The notes: a model not told the origin generated them from the letters alone. A stretch of DNA of 17,253 nt from Dehalococcoidia bacterium (GCA_014859215.1 JACUUS010000028.1:1-17253), one strand, 5' to 3'; counted from the stretch's first letter, positions 1 to 7,033 are shown. Translations and numbers: made by a program.

Positions 1-537
1 TGCCTCGGGGTTGTCGCGGCGGACACACTGGACAAATACGGGCTGGAGCTTTCAGAATTGTCCGCTTCTACGATGGAGAAACTCGGGGCCGTGCTGTCCG
101 GGCGGTGGTCCAGGGGCAACCCGGTCGACACCAGCGGCGATATCAGTTACCCGTGCCTGCTGCCTTTACTGGAAGACGGAAATGTGGATGCCGTAATCAT
201 AGCCGGCCCCATCTGGGGTCCGGCCGGGCTGTCAGCCTTCATAAGTACGCCGCCATGGGAGAGGGATTACCAGGCCGGGCTTGAAGCACTGTTGCAGGCA
301 GTAGAGGAGGAGTCCCTGCGGAATCTCAACCTGACCATGGAGTTGATGAAGCGTTTCGGGAAGCCGGTTATGCTCTCGGTCTGGGTTGCCGGCGAGGTCA
401 AGGGTGGGGCGCTCTACAGGGCCCTGGAGGAGAACAACCTGGTGCCTTATCCCGCACCCGACAGGGCTGCGAAGGCTCTTGCGCGACTGGTTGAATACAG
501 CCGCTACCTGGGCATCGCCAGACCGGCGGCAGGATAG
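1..537 (+). CDS. NDP-forming acyl-CoA synthetase (acetate-CoA ligase, ADP-forming type), C-terminal part
   Basis: The frame is open from the first base, so the 5' end is outside the window; 178 residues are visible, ending in TAG. The family converts acyl-CoA + ADP + Pi to acid + CoA + ATP, or the reverse, in the cytoplasm. Seen here: a GNPVDTSGD stretch near residue 40, typical of the succinyl-CoA-ligase-like domain of these enzymes, then VDAVIIAGP, KPVMLSVW, and a closing helix PDRAAKALARLVEYSRYL. That helix is the usual end of the CoA-ligase portion. No ATP-grasp domain follows, so this looks like a stand-alone alpha subunit or a protein whose ATP-grasp part lies upstream. The downstream CoA-transferase is on the same strand and suggests a CoA-ester function. 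The acyl substrate cannot be told. Confidence 0.8.
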   Translation, partial: CLGVVAADTLDKYGLELSELSASTMEKLGAVLSGRWSRGNPVDTSGDISYPCLLPLLEDGNVDAVIIAGPIWGPAGLSAFISTPPWERDYQAGLEALLQAVEEESLRNLNLTMELMKRFGKPVMLSVWVAGEVKGGALYRALEENNLVPYPAPDRAAKALARLVEYSRYLGIARPAAG

Positions 538-600
538 TCCCGACCAGGCGTTTCCCGGGACAGGCGTGCCTGGTAGTCGGCGGAATAGGGCCGTCGGCGG

Positions 601-753
601 GCTTGCCCGGTTGAGGAAGACTGGACGGACGCCGTTATGAGGCTGGCGATATTCCAAGAATATCGAAAGTTCATCGGCCCGTGCCCGGAGAAGGCTGCCG
701 AGACCCTGGCGTGCCTGGTACGGTGTGGCGAGTATCTCCGGGAAACGAGCTAG
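601..753 (+). pseudogene. Decayed C-terminal tail of an acyl-CoA synthetase-like protein
   Basis: A short frame, open from 589 with stops at 574 and 586 just upstream, ends at TAG 751-753 and encodes FIGPCPEKAAETLACLVR followed by CGEYLRE. This resembles the closing helix of the gene before it (PAPDRAAKALARLVEYSRYL), with P-x-x-A-A-x-x-L-A-x-L-V-x-x-x-x-Y-L kept. An ATG at 637 would give only 38 residues. I infer the remnant of a second, tandem CoA-ligase-like gene or domain whose body was deleted. A small unrelated peptide, or chance, is possible because the match is short. Confidence 0.4.
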
Positions 754-765
754 CTGGAGGCGAAG

Positions 766-1953
766 ATGGAGAGAGCCCTTGAGGGCATAAGGGTTCTTGA
801 CCTCACAAGGATGTATGGCGGCCCCATGTGCACCATGCTGCTGGCGGAGCTGGGCGCGGACGTCATTAAGGTCGAGATACCGCAAGCCGGTGACGGGGTT
901 CGCAATCTCTCACCCATGACCGGCGGCATGGAGAGCTATCCGTTCGCAATCCTGAACCGGGGCAAACGCGGCGTCACGCTGGACCTTTCCTCGCCGGAGG
1001 GGAAGGCGATATGCCGGGAGATGGCGAAGAAATCAGACGTGTTCATCGAGAATTTCACCCCGGGAGTGACAGACAAGCTGGGGCTCAGCTATGAAGAACT
1101 CAAGGCCGCAAATGACCGCATCGTTTACGCCTCCATTTCGGGGTACGGTCACACGGGCCCCTCGCGCTTCCTGCCCGCTTTCGACACCATCATCCAGGCT
1201 ATGGGCGGCCTGATCAGCGTCACGGGCCATCCCGATACACCGCCTACGAAAGTGGGGCCTGCCGTAGCCGACTTAGGCATATACTGCGCGCTGGCCATCC
1301 TTGCGGCGCTTCAGCACCGTTCGAGGACAGGGCAAGGGCAGCATATTGATATCTCCATGCAGGACTGCGTCTGGGCCATAACCGCGATTCAATACCTACC
1401 GCTTTACCTCATGAGCGGGCAAGAGCCTCAACGAATCGGCAATCGCATGACCGAGGTCACGCCCTTCAATGTCTACCGGGCAAGAGACGGGTATGCCGTT
1501 ATCGCAATCGTGACAGTCGGGCAGTGGGAGCGCCTCCTTGATATCATGGGCAGGCAGGACCTCAAAGATGTGCCGGAATATCGCAGCCAGGCTGATCGCA
1601 TCAAGCATATCGACGATGTGGATTCCGTGGTAGCGAAATGGGCGGAAGAGCGGACCGTTGAAGAGATACTCGCTCTGCTGAGAAGCTCCGATCTGCCTTG
1701 CGCACCGGTACCGACATTCAGCCAGGTGGCTGCGGACCCTCAGCTTGCCAGCCGGAACATGCAGGCGGAGATCGAGCAAGTCATCAGCGGCAGGTTGAAG
1801 GTTCCCGGCTCCGTTTTCAAAATGAGCGAGACCCCCGGCAATCCCTCGCTTCAAGCGCCGTTCTTGGGGCAGCATAACGCCGAGGTATACTCGGAGCTGT
1901 TGGGCTATGAGGAGGAGACAATAAGCGGGCTGCAGGCGAAAGGGATCATTTAG
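766..1953 (+). CDS. CaiB/BaiF (class III) CoA-transferase family protein
   Basis: This 395-residue protein has the normal family length. Class III CoA-transferases move CoA between acyl-CoA and a free acid through an aspartyl-CoA thioester. Seen: the N-terminal LEGIRVLDLTR and AELGADVIKVE, the NRGKRGVTLDL segment, then DVFIENFTPG and GYGHTGP. D169 in GPAVADLG aligns with the catalytic Asp of formyl-CoA transferase, and TGQGQHIDISM follows. The ATG is preceded by GGAGG (756-760) with 5 nt spacing. It lies downstream of an acyl-CoA synthetase and converges with the por operon (74 bp between stop codons), so a role in activating or recycling carboxylic acids is likely. The substrate cannot be assigned: formyl-, carnitine-, succinyl-/benzylsuccinate- and racemase-type members share these motifs. 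Confidence 0.92.
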   Translation: MERALEGIRVLDLTRMYGGPMCTMLLAELGADVIKVEIPQAGDGVRNLSPMTGGMESYPFAILNRGKRGVTLDLSSPEGKAICREMAKKSDVFIENFTPGVTDKLGLSYEELKAANDRIVYASISGYGHTGPSRFLPAFDTIIQAMGGLISVTGHPDTPPTKVGPAVADLGIYCALAILAALQHRSRTGQGQHIDISMQDCVWAITAIQYLPLYLMSGQEPQRIGNRMTEVTPFNVYRARDGYAVIAIVTVGQWERLLDIMGRQDLKDVPEYRSQADRIKHIDDVDSVVAKWAEERTVEEILALLRSSDLPCAPVPTFSQVAADPQLASRNMQAEIEQVISGRLKVPGSVFKMSETPGNPSLQAPFLGQHNAEVYSELLGYEEETISGLQAKGII

Positions 1954-2027
1954 CTGTTACCGCATCAGGCGGGTACGACACTCTGAATCTGCAGGGCCTG
2001 ATTGACTCAGTTGAGGTGAGCGAAATC

Positions 2028-2930
2028 TCATTGTGATGCTGCTCTATCCAGGCAGCGCTTCCACCGGGTTTCCGCCCATGCCTGCAGCCGATTGACCTGC
2101 TCCTCGGTCACGGTCGCGAACCTTCCCTGCCTGGCGATAAACTCTCTGACAGGCCTCAGTCTGCCCTTGCGGGCGATAGCCTCGCTTCCGGCAGTCATGC
2201 GGAAATGCCCGTCCTTGATTTCATACAAAATATTCCAACCGGATTCTACCGCAAGCTGGCCTATCGAGATAGTGTCGCTGAACGGAAAACGCCAGCCCGG
2301 CGGGCACGGAACGAATACGTGGATAAACCTTGTCCCTTTCATTGACATGGCCTTCCTTACCTTGTCATGGAGATCGAGCGGATAAGCTGCATTGGCCGTC
2401 GCCACGTAAGGAAGCCCGTGAGCCTCCATGATAGCCGCCATGTCTTTTTGCTCCTGTTGTTTGCCCAGGACGGGCGTAGTGCCGGAAATAGCCCCCAGCG
2501 GGGTCGAGCCCGAGCGCTGGTTCCCGGTGTTCATGTACCCTTCGTTGTCGTAGCAGATATAGATGAAATCACAATTCCGCTCGGCAGCGCCGCTGAGTGC
2601 CTGGATGCCGATGTCGTGCGTCCCGCCATCGCCGGCTATCGCCACCACCGTGAGGTCGTTTCTGCCCAGAATATTCAGGGCGGCGACCAGCCCGGTCGCT
2701 GAAGCTCCTGTCGAGGCAAAAGGAGTGTTTACTCACGGCACGGCCACGGACGTCACCGGGTACATACCGTGCAGTACCGTCAGGCAGCTTGCCGGTACGG
2801 TGACTATGGCTTGCCCGTCAAGCGCCTTCAGAATGTGGCGGTAAGCGAGGGATAAGCCGCAACCGGGGCAGAGCCGGTTGCCGGGCAGCATATACTCTTT
2901 TACGTTCAGATTGACGGCGTTGATTTTCAT
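2028..2930 (-). pseudogene. porB: 2-oxoacid (pyruvate):ferredoxin oxidoreductase beta subunit, interrupted by in-frame TGA
   Basis: The 300-codon frame runs from ATG 2930 to TGA 2028-2030, but codon 66 (2735-2733) is also TGA. The beta subunit binds thiamine diphosphate and one [4Fe-4S] cluster in the cytoplasmic complex that makes acyl-CoA, CO2 and reduced ferredoxin from 2-oxoacids. Cluster cysteines are visible: CPGC (C21, C24), C49 in PASCLTV, and about C209 in VPCPPGW. The cofactor region GDGGTHDIG is at about 100-108, with YDNEGYMNTGNQRSG after it. Homology continues in the same frame across the TGA (YPVTSVAVP, stop, VNTPFAS), so there is no frameshift. Homologues carry Trp or Tyr there (VPW/VPY), so TGG to TGA is the simplest change. 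A restart at GTG 2648 has no ribosome site and would lack three cluster cysteines. The cause could be a recent null mutation, a consensus error or read-through. Confidence 0.85.
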
Positions 2931-2940
2931 CTTTGAATCC

Positions 2941-4164
2941 CTAAATGAGGCAGATCCATTCCGGGTACTCCACGTTGACGGGTCCTACCTCAAGCGACGG
3001 CAGCGACCGCTTTACCGCCTCCGCGAGTTCACGCGCCTTGATATCGCGACCCCCGAGTCCGACTATGAAGTTACGTATCACCGGGTTGACGCCGTTTCCG
3101 TAAAGGGAGGCTTTGATCTCCGAGGAGACCGCCCCCTCGGAGCCGTAGCTAATATTCTTATCAAAGACCACGACGAGGCGTGCGTTTCTCAAGGCCTCTA
3201 CCATTTCCGTTTTTGGGAAAGGCCTGAATAACCTGAGCCCGAGGACCCCGGCCCGGTGGCCTTCCCCCCGGAGGGAATCAGCTGCAACAAGAGCTTCCAG
3301 GGCCAGGCTCCCCGTTGCCACCATGACAATGTCAGCGTCTTCCAGCCGGTCCTTCCAGATAGGGCTTGAGTAGTCCCGGCCAAACAGCCGGCCGAATTCT
3401 CGCCCGGCCTCTGCTACTGCTTTGCGTGAATCTTGCAGGGCCTCCTGGAGGAGAAACCGCAGCTCCATGTAACCGTGGCAGTACTTGCCTTCGACGTTAT
3501 GGCGGGGGTTAGCCAGCGTGACCAGGTTGTAGTTGCGAGGGTCGGCGGGATCAAGAACAGTATGAGGCTTGTAGGGCGGAAGGTACCTGTCAACGGTCTC
3601 CTGCGCCGGTACCTCCACCGGCATTTCGGTATGGGAAAGGATATAGCCGTCGTAGCAGACCATCACGGGCAGGTAACAAGCCTCGGCAATCCGGTAGCCC
3701 TGTATGACCGAATCGAGCACTTCCTGGTTATTCCGGGCATAAATCTGGACCCACCCGGTATCCCGCTGCGAGATGGAGTCCTGCTGGTCATTGAGCACGT
3801 TCCAGGGCGCTCCGATTGCCCTGTTCACGCAGACAAGCACGATAGGAAGGCGGGTCCCGGCGGCCCAGTGCAGCATCTCGTGCATGTAGGCGAGGCCGTG
3901 CGAGCTTGTCGCGGTAAAAGTCCTCGCTCCAGCTATGGAAGCCGACGTACAGACGGCAAGGGCGCTGTGCTCGCTTTCGACTGCGACGTACTCGGCCCTG
4001 AGTTCGCCTTTTTCGACGAATTCGGAAAGGGCCTCGGTAACCGGCGATTGAGGCGTGATCGGGTAGGCAGCGACGACCTGGACGCGGACCAGCTTTGCGC
4101 CAAGGGCGGCGGCGCGGTTGCCGTCCAGTATGAGGACATTATCTGACTGGTCGGGGCCTGTCAG
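2941..4164 (-). CDS. porA: 2-oxoacid (pyruvate):ferredoxin oxidoreductase alpha subunit, probable CTG start
   Basis: This is the catalytic alpha chain of the PorGDAB-type complex. Motifs: VVAAYPITPQSPVTEALSEF, then EYVAVESEHSA, ARTFTATSSHGL, and NDQQDSISQRDTGW. The C-terminal half has DADIVMVATGSLALEAL, VLGLRLFRPFP, VVVFDKNISYG and FIVGLGGRD. I choose CTG 4164-4162 as the start. It is in frame and overlaps the porD stop as CTGA, and AAAAAGGAG (4180-4172) sits 7 nt upstream. This gives 407 residues, close to the family norm. The alternative in-frame TTG at 4242 would add 26 residues inside the ferredoxin gene without homology, and no ATG or GTG lies in frame near the homology start. porB follows 10 nt downstream. 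Pyruvate is the likeliest substrate, but 2-ketoisovalerate or similar cannot be excluded. Confidence 0.9.
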   Translation of the reverse strand: MTGPDQSDNVLILDGNRAAALGAKLVRVQVVAAYPITPQSPVTEALSEFVEKGELRAEYVAVESEHSALAVCTSASIAGARTFTATSSHGLAYMHEMLHWAAGTRLPIVLVCVNRAIGAPWNVLNDQQDSISQRDTGWVQIYARNNQEVLDSVIQGYRIAEACYLPVMVCYDGYILSHTEMPVEVPAQETVDRYLPPYKPHTVLDPADPRNYNLVTLANPRHNVEGKYCHGYMELRFLLQEALQDSRKAVAEAGREFGRLFGRDYSSPIWKDRLEDADIVMVATGSLALEALVAADSLRGEGHRAGVLGLRLFRPFPKTEMVEALRNARLVVVFDKNISYGSEGAVSSEIKASLYGNGVNPVIRNFIVGLGGRDIKARELAEAVKRSLPSLEVGPVNVEYPEWICLI

Positions 4165-4457
4165 AGGGGGACTCCTTTTTCGTCGACCATCGTTATCGCG
4201 CCGACGGGGCACACTCTTTCGCAGATTCCGCAACCCTTGCAATATTCAAGGTCTACCTGAACTGGAATAGTTCTGGTCATCACAGCGTCGGGACAGTAGA
4301 GCCAGCAGAGGAAGCAGGCAGGTTTGTTCTGCCTGAAGGGGGTGCACTTACTCTGGTCTATTACCGGACGCCGGTCGCGCCATTCGCCGGTCTTTCCCCC
4401 CTCGCCTATCCCCGGCAGGGACTCGCCGCATATGTGCCCGCATTCCCTTGTTCCCAA
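4161..4457 (-). CDS. porD: 2-oxoacid:ferredoxin oxidoreductase delta subunit, 2x[4Fe-4S] ferredoxin
   Basis: This 98-residue ferredoxin-like subunit relays electrons from the TPP site of the por complex to soluble ferredoxin. The N-terminal part GGKTGEWRDRRPVID is the usual lead-in of PorD. The first cluster uses C38 plus C48/C51/C55 (ACFLCWLYCPD). The second is CKGCGICERVCPVGAI, a textbook C-x2-C-x2-C-x3-C-P. The spacing between C38 and C48 (KCTPFRQNKPAC) is wider than the usual C-x2-C, so the first cysteine's role is worth checking. The start at TTG 4457 is the only in-frame choice that includes the lead-in; it lies 21 nt after the porG stop. The stop TGA overlaps the presumed CTG start of porA. 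Confidence 0.92.
   Translation of the reverse strand: MGTRECGHICGESLPGIGEGGKTGEWRDRRPVIDQSKCTPFRQNKPACFLCWLYCPDAVMTRTIPVQVDLEYCKGCGICERVCPVGAITMVDEKGVPL
4162..4180 (-). promoter_or_regulatory. Ribosome binding site and CTG start of porA
   Basis: Reading the minus strand, AAAAAGGAG (4180-4172) is followed by 7 nt and then CTG (4164-4162). The CTG overlaps the porD TGA (4163-4161). This is the geometry of a translationally coupled ATGA junction with A replaced by C. It decides the porA start because no in-frame ATG, GTG or TTG lies between here and the homology. Confidence 0.65.
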
Positions 4458-4478
4458 TGCCTGTTCTGCCCCTGCTTA

Positions 4479-5057
4479 CTAGAGTAGAGTGGCTTCGTAA
4501 GTGTTGCGAATGGCTGCCAGGTTGACTGCCAGTGCTGAATCAGAGAAACGCGTTGCCACGGCTTTCTCGACACTCGGCAGGTCCACGATTTCGGTGGCCC
4601 TGACCAGGGCGCCCAGGATAGCAGTGTTCACGACAGTGAGGCCCGCTACTATAAGCCCCAGTTCGTAACATACCCTGGTCGCGTCGGCAGTTGCTACGTT
4701 GAAGGGCCCTCTTAAGTCGAGATCTTGCGGCTTGTGCCAGGTATTGACCACGAGCCATCCGTCGCTGTTGAGACCCGAGGTCACGTCTTCTCCGGAGAGC
4801 AGGGTATGGTCCAGCACAACCACGATATCGGGGTTTTCCACCTGCGACATGACATGCACGGGCGCCGCAGCGATCCGGGTTGAAGCGCTGACCGGCGCTC
4901 CTCGGCGCTCGGCGCCGAAATACGGCGCCGCGGTGACGCCACGGTACCCGCCCAGGTATGCCGCCTGGGCCAGGATCTTTGCTGCAGTGATGGCCCCCTG
5001 GCCGCCCCTGCCATGCCACCTGATCTCCAGGAGCCTGGAGTTCATTACGGGTCTCAT
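4479..5057 (-). CDS. porG: 2-oxoacid:ferredoxin oxidoreductase gamma subunit
   Basis: This 192-residue protein has the usual gamma-subunit size. RWHGRGGQGAITAAKILAQA near the N-terminus and APYFGAERRGAPVSAS are the two signatures of the family. The gamma chain packs against alpha and beta and contributes to CoA binding. It is the first gene of the minus-strand order gamma-delta-alpha-beta, a common arrangement for the four-subunit enzyme. ATG 5057 and ATG 5045 are both possible starts; homology begins just after the second. A σ70-like promoter lies 34 nt upstream of the first, so the operon is probably transcribed independently of the small membrane protein gene before it. Confidence 0.93.
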   Translation of the reverse strand: MRPVMNSRLLEIRWHGRGGQGAITAAKILAQAAYLGGYRGVTAAPYFGAERRGAPVSASTRIAAAPVHVMSQVENPDIVVVLDHTLLSGEDVTSGLNSDGWLVVNTWHKPQDLDLRGPFNVATADATRVCYELGLIVAGLTVVNTAILGALVRATEIVDLPSVEKAVATRFSDSALAVNLAAIRNTYEATLL

Positions 5058-5090
5058 TTCCGGCTTTCCAGTCTCAGCAATACGGGTGTA

Positions 5091-5119
5091 ATATTAACTC
5101 TCACGTGGAGAAGCGTCAA
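5091..5119 (-). promoter_or_regulatory. σ70-type promoter of the porGDAB operon
   Basis: On the minus strand, TTGACG (5119-5114), a 17-nt spacer and TAATAT (5096-5091). Transcription would start near 5084, giving a leader of about 27 nt before ATG 5057. Confidence 0.55.
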
Positions 5120-5146
5120 ATGGGGATAGAGCTTCAAGCGTGAAGA

Positions 5147-5350
5147 CTACGCGCTTCGCATCAGGTAAACGCCCCCCATAAACACGATGAAGCCAAGGAC
5201 GCCCAGTATCGCGGACGGCGCCACCTCCAGGTCAAGTCTCCCGATCCCAGTGATGAAAAGCGGGACTACAGTCCCGATGAAGATCACTACGAGCCCGAAC
5301 AGGCCCGCTATGGTCAGGACTCCTCCCATCATGTACTTGAGCCAGATCAC
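5147..5350 (-). CDS. Small membrane protein with two transmembrane helices, function unknown
   Basis: I do not recognise the family. From GTG 5350 the protein has 67 residues. I chose this start because AGGAGG (5361-5356) lies 5 nt upstream. The frame also extends back to TTG 5440, but that extra stretch is rich in Arg/Pro/Gly and its TTG is part of a TTGACA. Two hydrophobic segments are visible: GGVLTIAGLFGLVVIFIGTV (about 9-28) and PSAILGVLGFIVFMGGVYLM (about 44-63). A short loop, FITGIGRLDLEVA, joins them. The protein ends in RSA. It precedes porG on the same strand by about 90 nt, but a separate por promoter lies between, so a functional link to the por complex is uncertain. Confidence 0.6.
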   Translation of the reverse strand: MIWLKYMMGGVLTIAGLFGLVVIFIGTVVPLFITGIGRLDLEVAPSAILGVLGFIVFMGGVYLMRSA

Positions 5351-5454
5351 TTTGTCCTCCTGCCCGTCTCCCGGCGGCGAGGTCCGGGACTCCCGAAAAA
5401 GATGCCAGAGTATCTTCAGATATTTCGGGCGGATTGTCAAATCAAGGGTGAAGG

Positions 5455-5516
5455 TACTTAGGTATATTTTGGCTGGACCGGGGCCGTTACTCTGCCGCCC
5501 GCAGTCTACCTAAGTA
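5455..5516. repeat. Perfect inverted repeat TACTTAGGTA / TACCTAAGTA
   Basis: TACTTAGGTA at 5455-5464 and its exact reverse complement at 5507-5516 lie 42 nt apart; adding the flanking G/C pair gives 11 bp. A further TACTTAG occurs at 5682-5688, closer to the glycosyltransferase promoter. Three copies of one short palindromic half-site between divergent genes look like regulator binding sites. The regulator is unknown. Confidence 0.45.
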
Positions 5517-5578
5517 CACTTTACCTGCAGCTGCTTACCTATTTTCCGGGCTGTATTTGAGCGGCTGCGCCTGTGACT

Positions 5579-5600
5579 CGGGAACAAATTCATGTTCCCG
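5579..5600. repeat. Short perfect hairpin CGGGAACA-N6-TGTTCCCG
   Basis: The arms at 5579-5586 and 5593-5600 are exact reverse complements around AATTCA. No T-tract follows on either strand, so it is more likely an operator-like palindrome than a terminator. It sits mid-way in the 396-bp gene-free region between the small membrane protein and the glycosyltransferase. Confidence 0.45.
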
Positions 5601-5692
5601 CAGGACTATCGTCCCGGTCCGGGCAGGCGAAAGGGCTATTTATTCGGTGTATTAGATATGTAAAATTGCCTACCATAGTGCTACTTAGTTAG

Positions 5693-5720
5693 TTGACAGA
5701 AAGTTTACGTATGATACTAT
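5693..5720 (+). promoter_or_regulatory. σ70-type promoter of the trehalose synthase-like gene
   Basis: TTGACA (5693-5698), a 16-nt spacer and TACTAT (5715-5720), about 27 nt before the ATG. The expected transcription start is near 5727. GGGAG (5733-5737) and AGGA (5741-5744) are candidate ribosome sites. Confidence 0.55.
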
Positions 5721-5732
5721 TTTAGATACGTA
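5706..5732. promoter_or_regulatory. Operator-like inverted repeat over the -10 region
   Basis: TACGTAT (5706-5712) and ATACGTA (5726-5732) are exact reverse complements separated by 13 nt that include the -10 element. A protein bound here would cover the start of transcription, which suggests repression of the downstream trehalose synthase-like gene. The regulator is not identifiable. Confidence 0.45.
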
Positions 5733-5746
5733 GGGAGTTTAGGAAA

Positions 5747-7033
5747 ATGTCACTGGAAAATTACGCTTCTATAATCGGCGATTCCAAGATCAACGAGATA
5801 TATGCGAAAGCCAGGAGACTGCAGGGCACACGTATACTCCATATTAATTCCACCAACCAGGGCGGCGGAGTTGCGGAGATACTTAGGTCCCTGGTCCCGC
5901 TGATGAATGATGCGGGCCTTGAAGCTGATTGGAGAGTCCTTCACGGCACGCCGGACTTCTTCGAGATAACCAAGAAATTCCATAACGGATTGCAGGGCCG
6001 GGCCTTTAATTTGTCCGAGTACAAGAAGCAGCTTTATGTTGACACGAACCGGACATTCTCCAGTTACTGTCACATAGACGCTGACTGCGTGGTTGTGCAC
6101 GATCCTCAGCCGCTCCCGCTCATCAAGTTCTATAAGAAGAATGGACCTTGGATCTGGCGCTGTCACGTCGATCTCTCGAACCCTGCCCCGGATCTCTGGG
6201 AGTTCCTCAAGACGTTTGTGATCAGGTATGACATGACAGTTGTCTCCAGTGAGGCGTACTGTAAGAAATGCCTGCCGCTGGAGCAGAGAATTATCTATCC
6301 TGCCATCGATCCCCTGTCCTTGAAAAACAGGGAACTCTCGAAAGGCGATATGCTTAAGTACATCCGTAAGGCGGGCATTCCCACCGACAAACCCCTCATG
6401 ACTCAGGTCTCAAGGATGGATATCTGGAAAGACCCGGAGGGTGTGCTGGAGGTCTACAAGCAGGTCAAGAAGCAGGTCGATTGCAGGCTTCTGTACTGTT
6501 ACGACATGGCTTCAGACGATCCCGAGGGAAGAATCGTCCTCGACAGGATGAGGCGCAAGGCAAAGAAATTCATCGAGAGTGGCGACGTATTGTTCGTGCA
6601 GGGCTGCAAGCAGGTCCTTGTAAACGCTATTCAAAGGTTCTCCGATGTCCTGGTGCAGAAGTCAAAGAAAGAGGGCTTCTGCCTCACTGTCACCGAGGCT
6701 TTGTGGAAGGGCAAGCCGGTAGTAGGCAGCAGGGTGGGAGGTATCCCGCATCAGCTTGTCGAAGCCGAAAACGGGTTCCTGGTGGACCCGAATGATACGA
6801 AGGCGTTCGCCGACCGTGTTGTTGAACTTCTGAAGAATCCGAAACTGGCTGAACAACTGGGCAGAAGAGGCAAGGAGACCGTGAGGGAGAACTTCTTAAT
6901 GACCAGGCTCCTCACGGACTACCTGGATATGCTGACGGACATCCTGCCCGGACGGAACGGACACTGCACTGCCTGCGGCCACCCGCTACCCGTCGCTACT
7001 GCTGCCGCTACTGCCGCTGCTGCCGCTGTCTAG
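5747..7033 (+). CDS. treT: GT4 glycosyltransferase, TreT-type trehalose synthase
   Basis: This 428-residue protein matches the glycosyltransferring trehalose synthase group, which joins NDP-glucose and glucose into trehalose. Seen: ILHINSTNQGGGVAEILRSL (31-50), DWRVLHGTPDFF (61-72), KKFHNGLQG, VVVHDPQPLPLI (115-126), WIWRCHVDLSNP (135-146) and YPAIDPLSLKNRELS (184-198). The GT4 donor-site E-x7-E motif is at E309/E317, in KKEGFCLTVTEALWKGKPVVGS. The end is odd: after about residue 400 the tail is GRNGHCTACGHPLP followed by Ala/Thr repeats, not expected in the family, and the last 48 bp overlap the convergent gene. A promoter and a palindrome over the -10 suggest regulated expression, perhaps for osmotic stress or storage, which is inference. 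A related GT4 activity is possible. Confidence 0.88.
   Translation: MSLENYASIIGDSKINEIYAKARRLQGTRILHINSTNQGGGVAEILRSLVPLMNDAGLEADWRVLHGTPDFFEITKKFHNGLQGRAFNLSEYKKQLYVDTNRTFSSYCHIDADCVVVHDPQPLPLIKFYKKNGPWIWRCHVDLSNPAPDLWEFLKTFVIRYDMTVVSSEAYCKKCLPLEQRIIYPAIDPLSLKNRELSKGDMLKYIRKAGIPTDKPLMTQVSRMDIWKDPEGVLEVYKQVKKQVDCRLLYCYDMASDDPEGRIVLDRMRRKAKKFIESGDVLFVQGCKQVLVNAIQRFSDVLVQKSKKEGFCLTVTEALWKGKPVVGSRVGGIPHQLVEAENGFLVDPNDTKAFADRVVELLKNPKLAEQLGRRGKETVRENFLMTRLLTDYLDMLTDILPGRNGHCTACGHPLPVATAAATAAAAAV

Noticed and set aside
232..885. 217-codon minus-strand frame across the acyl-CoA synthetase end and the CoA-transferase start
   Set aside because: Antisense to two recognised genes; composition is Arg/Pro/Leu-rich, as expected of a shadow frame.
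2733..2735. Reassigned genetic code with TGA read as Trp throughout the organism
   Set aside because: TGA is the natural stop of several genes here (porD, the acyl-CoA dehydrogenase, GNAT, SMR and both cassette genes), and reading through them would destroy sensible ends.
3433..4146. 237-codon open frame on the plus strand opposite porA
   Set aside because: It is antisense to strongly conserved porA sequence; GC-rich third positions keep the opposite strand open. The translation shows no domain.
5435..5440. TTGACA as -35 of a promoter for the small membrane protein
   Set aside because: The nearest acceptable -10 (GATACT) is 20 nt away, too far for a standard spacer; evidence is insufficient.
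5579..5600. Intrinsic terminator
   Set aside because: An 8-bp perfect stem, but no T-tract follows on either strand, so it was kept only as a palindrome.
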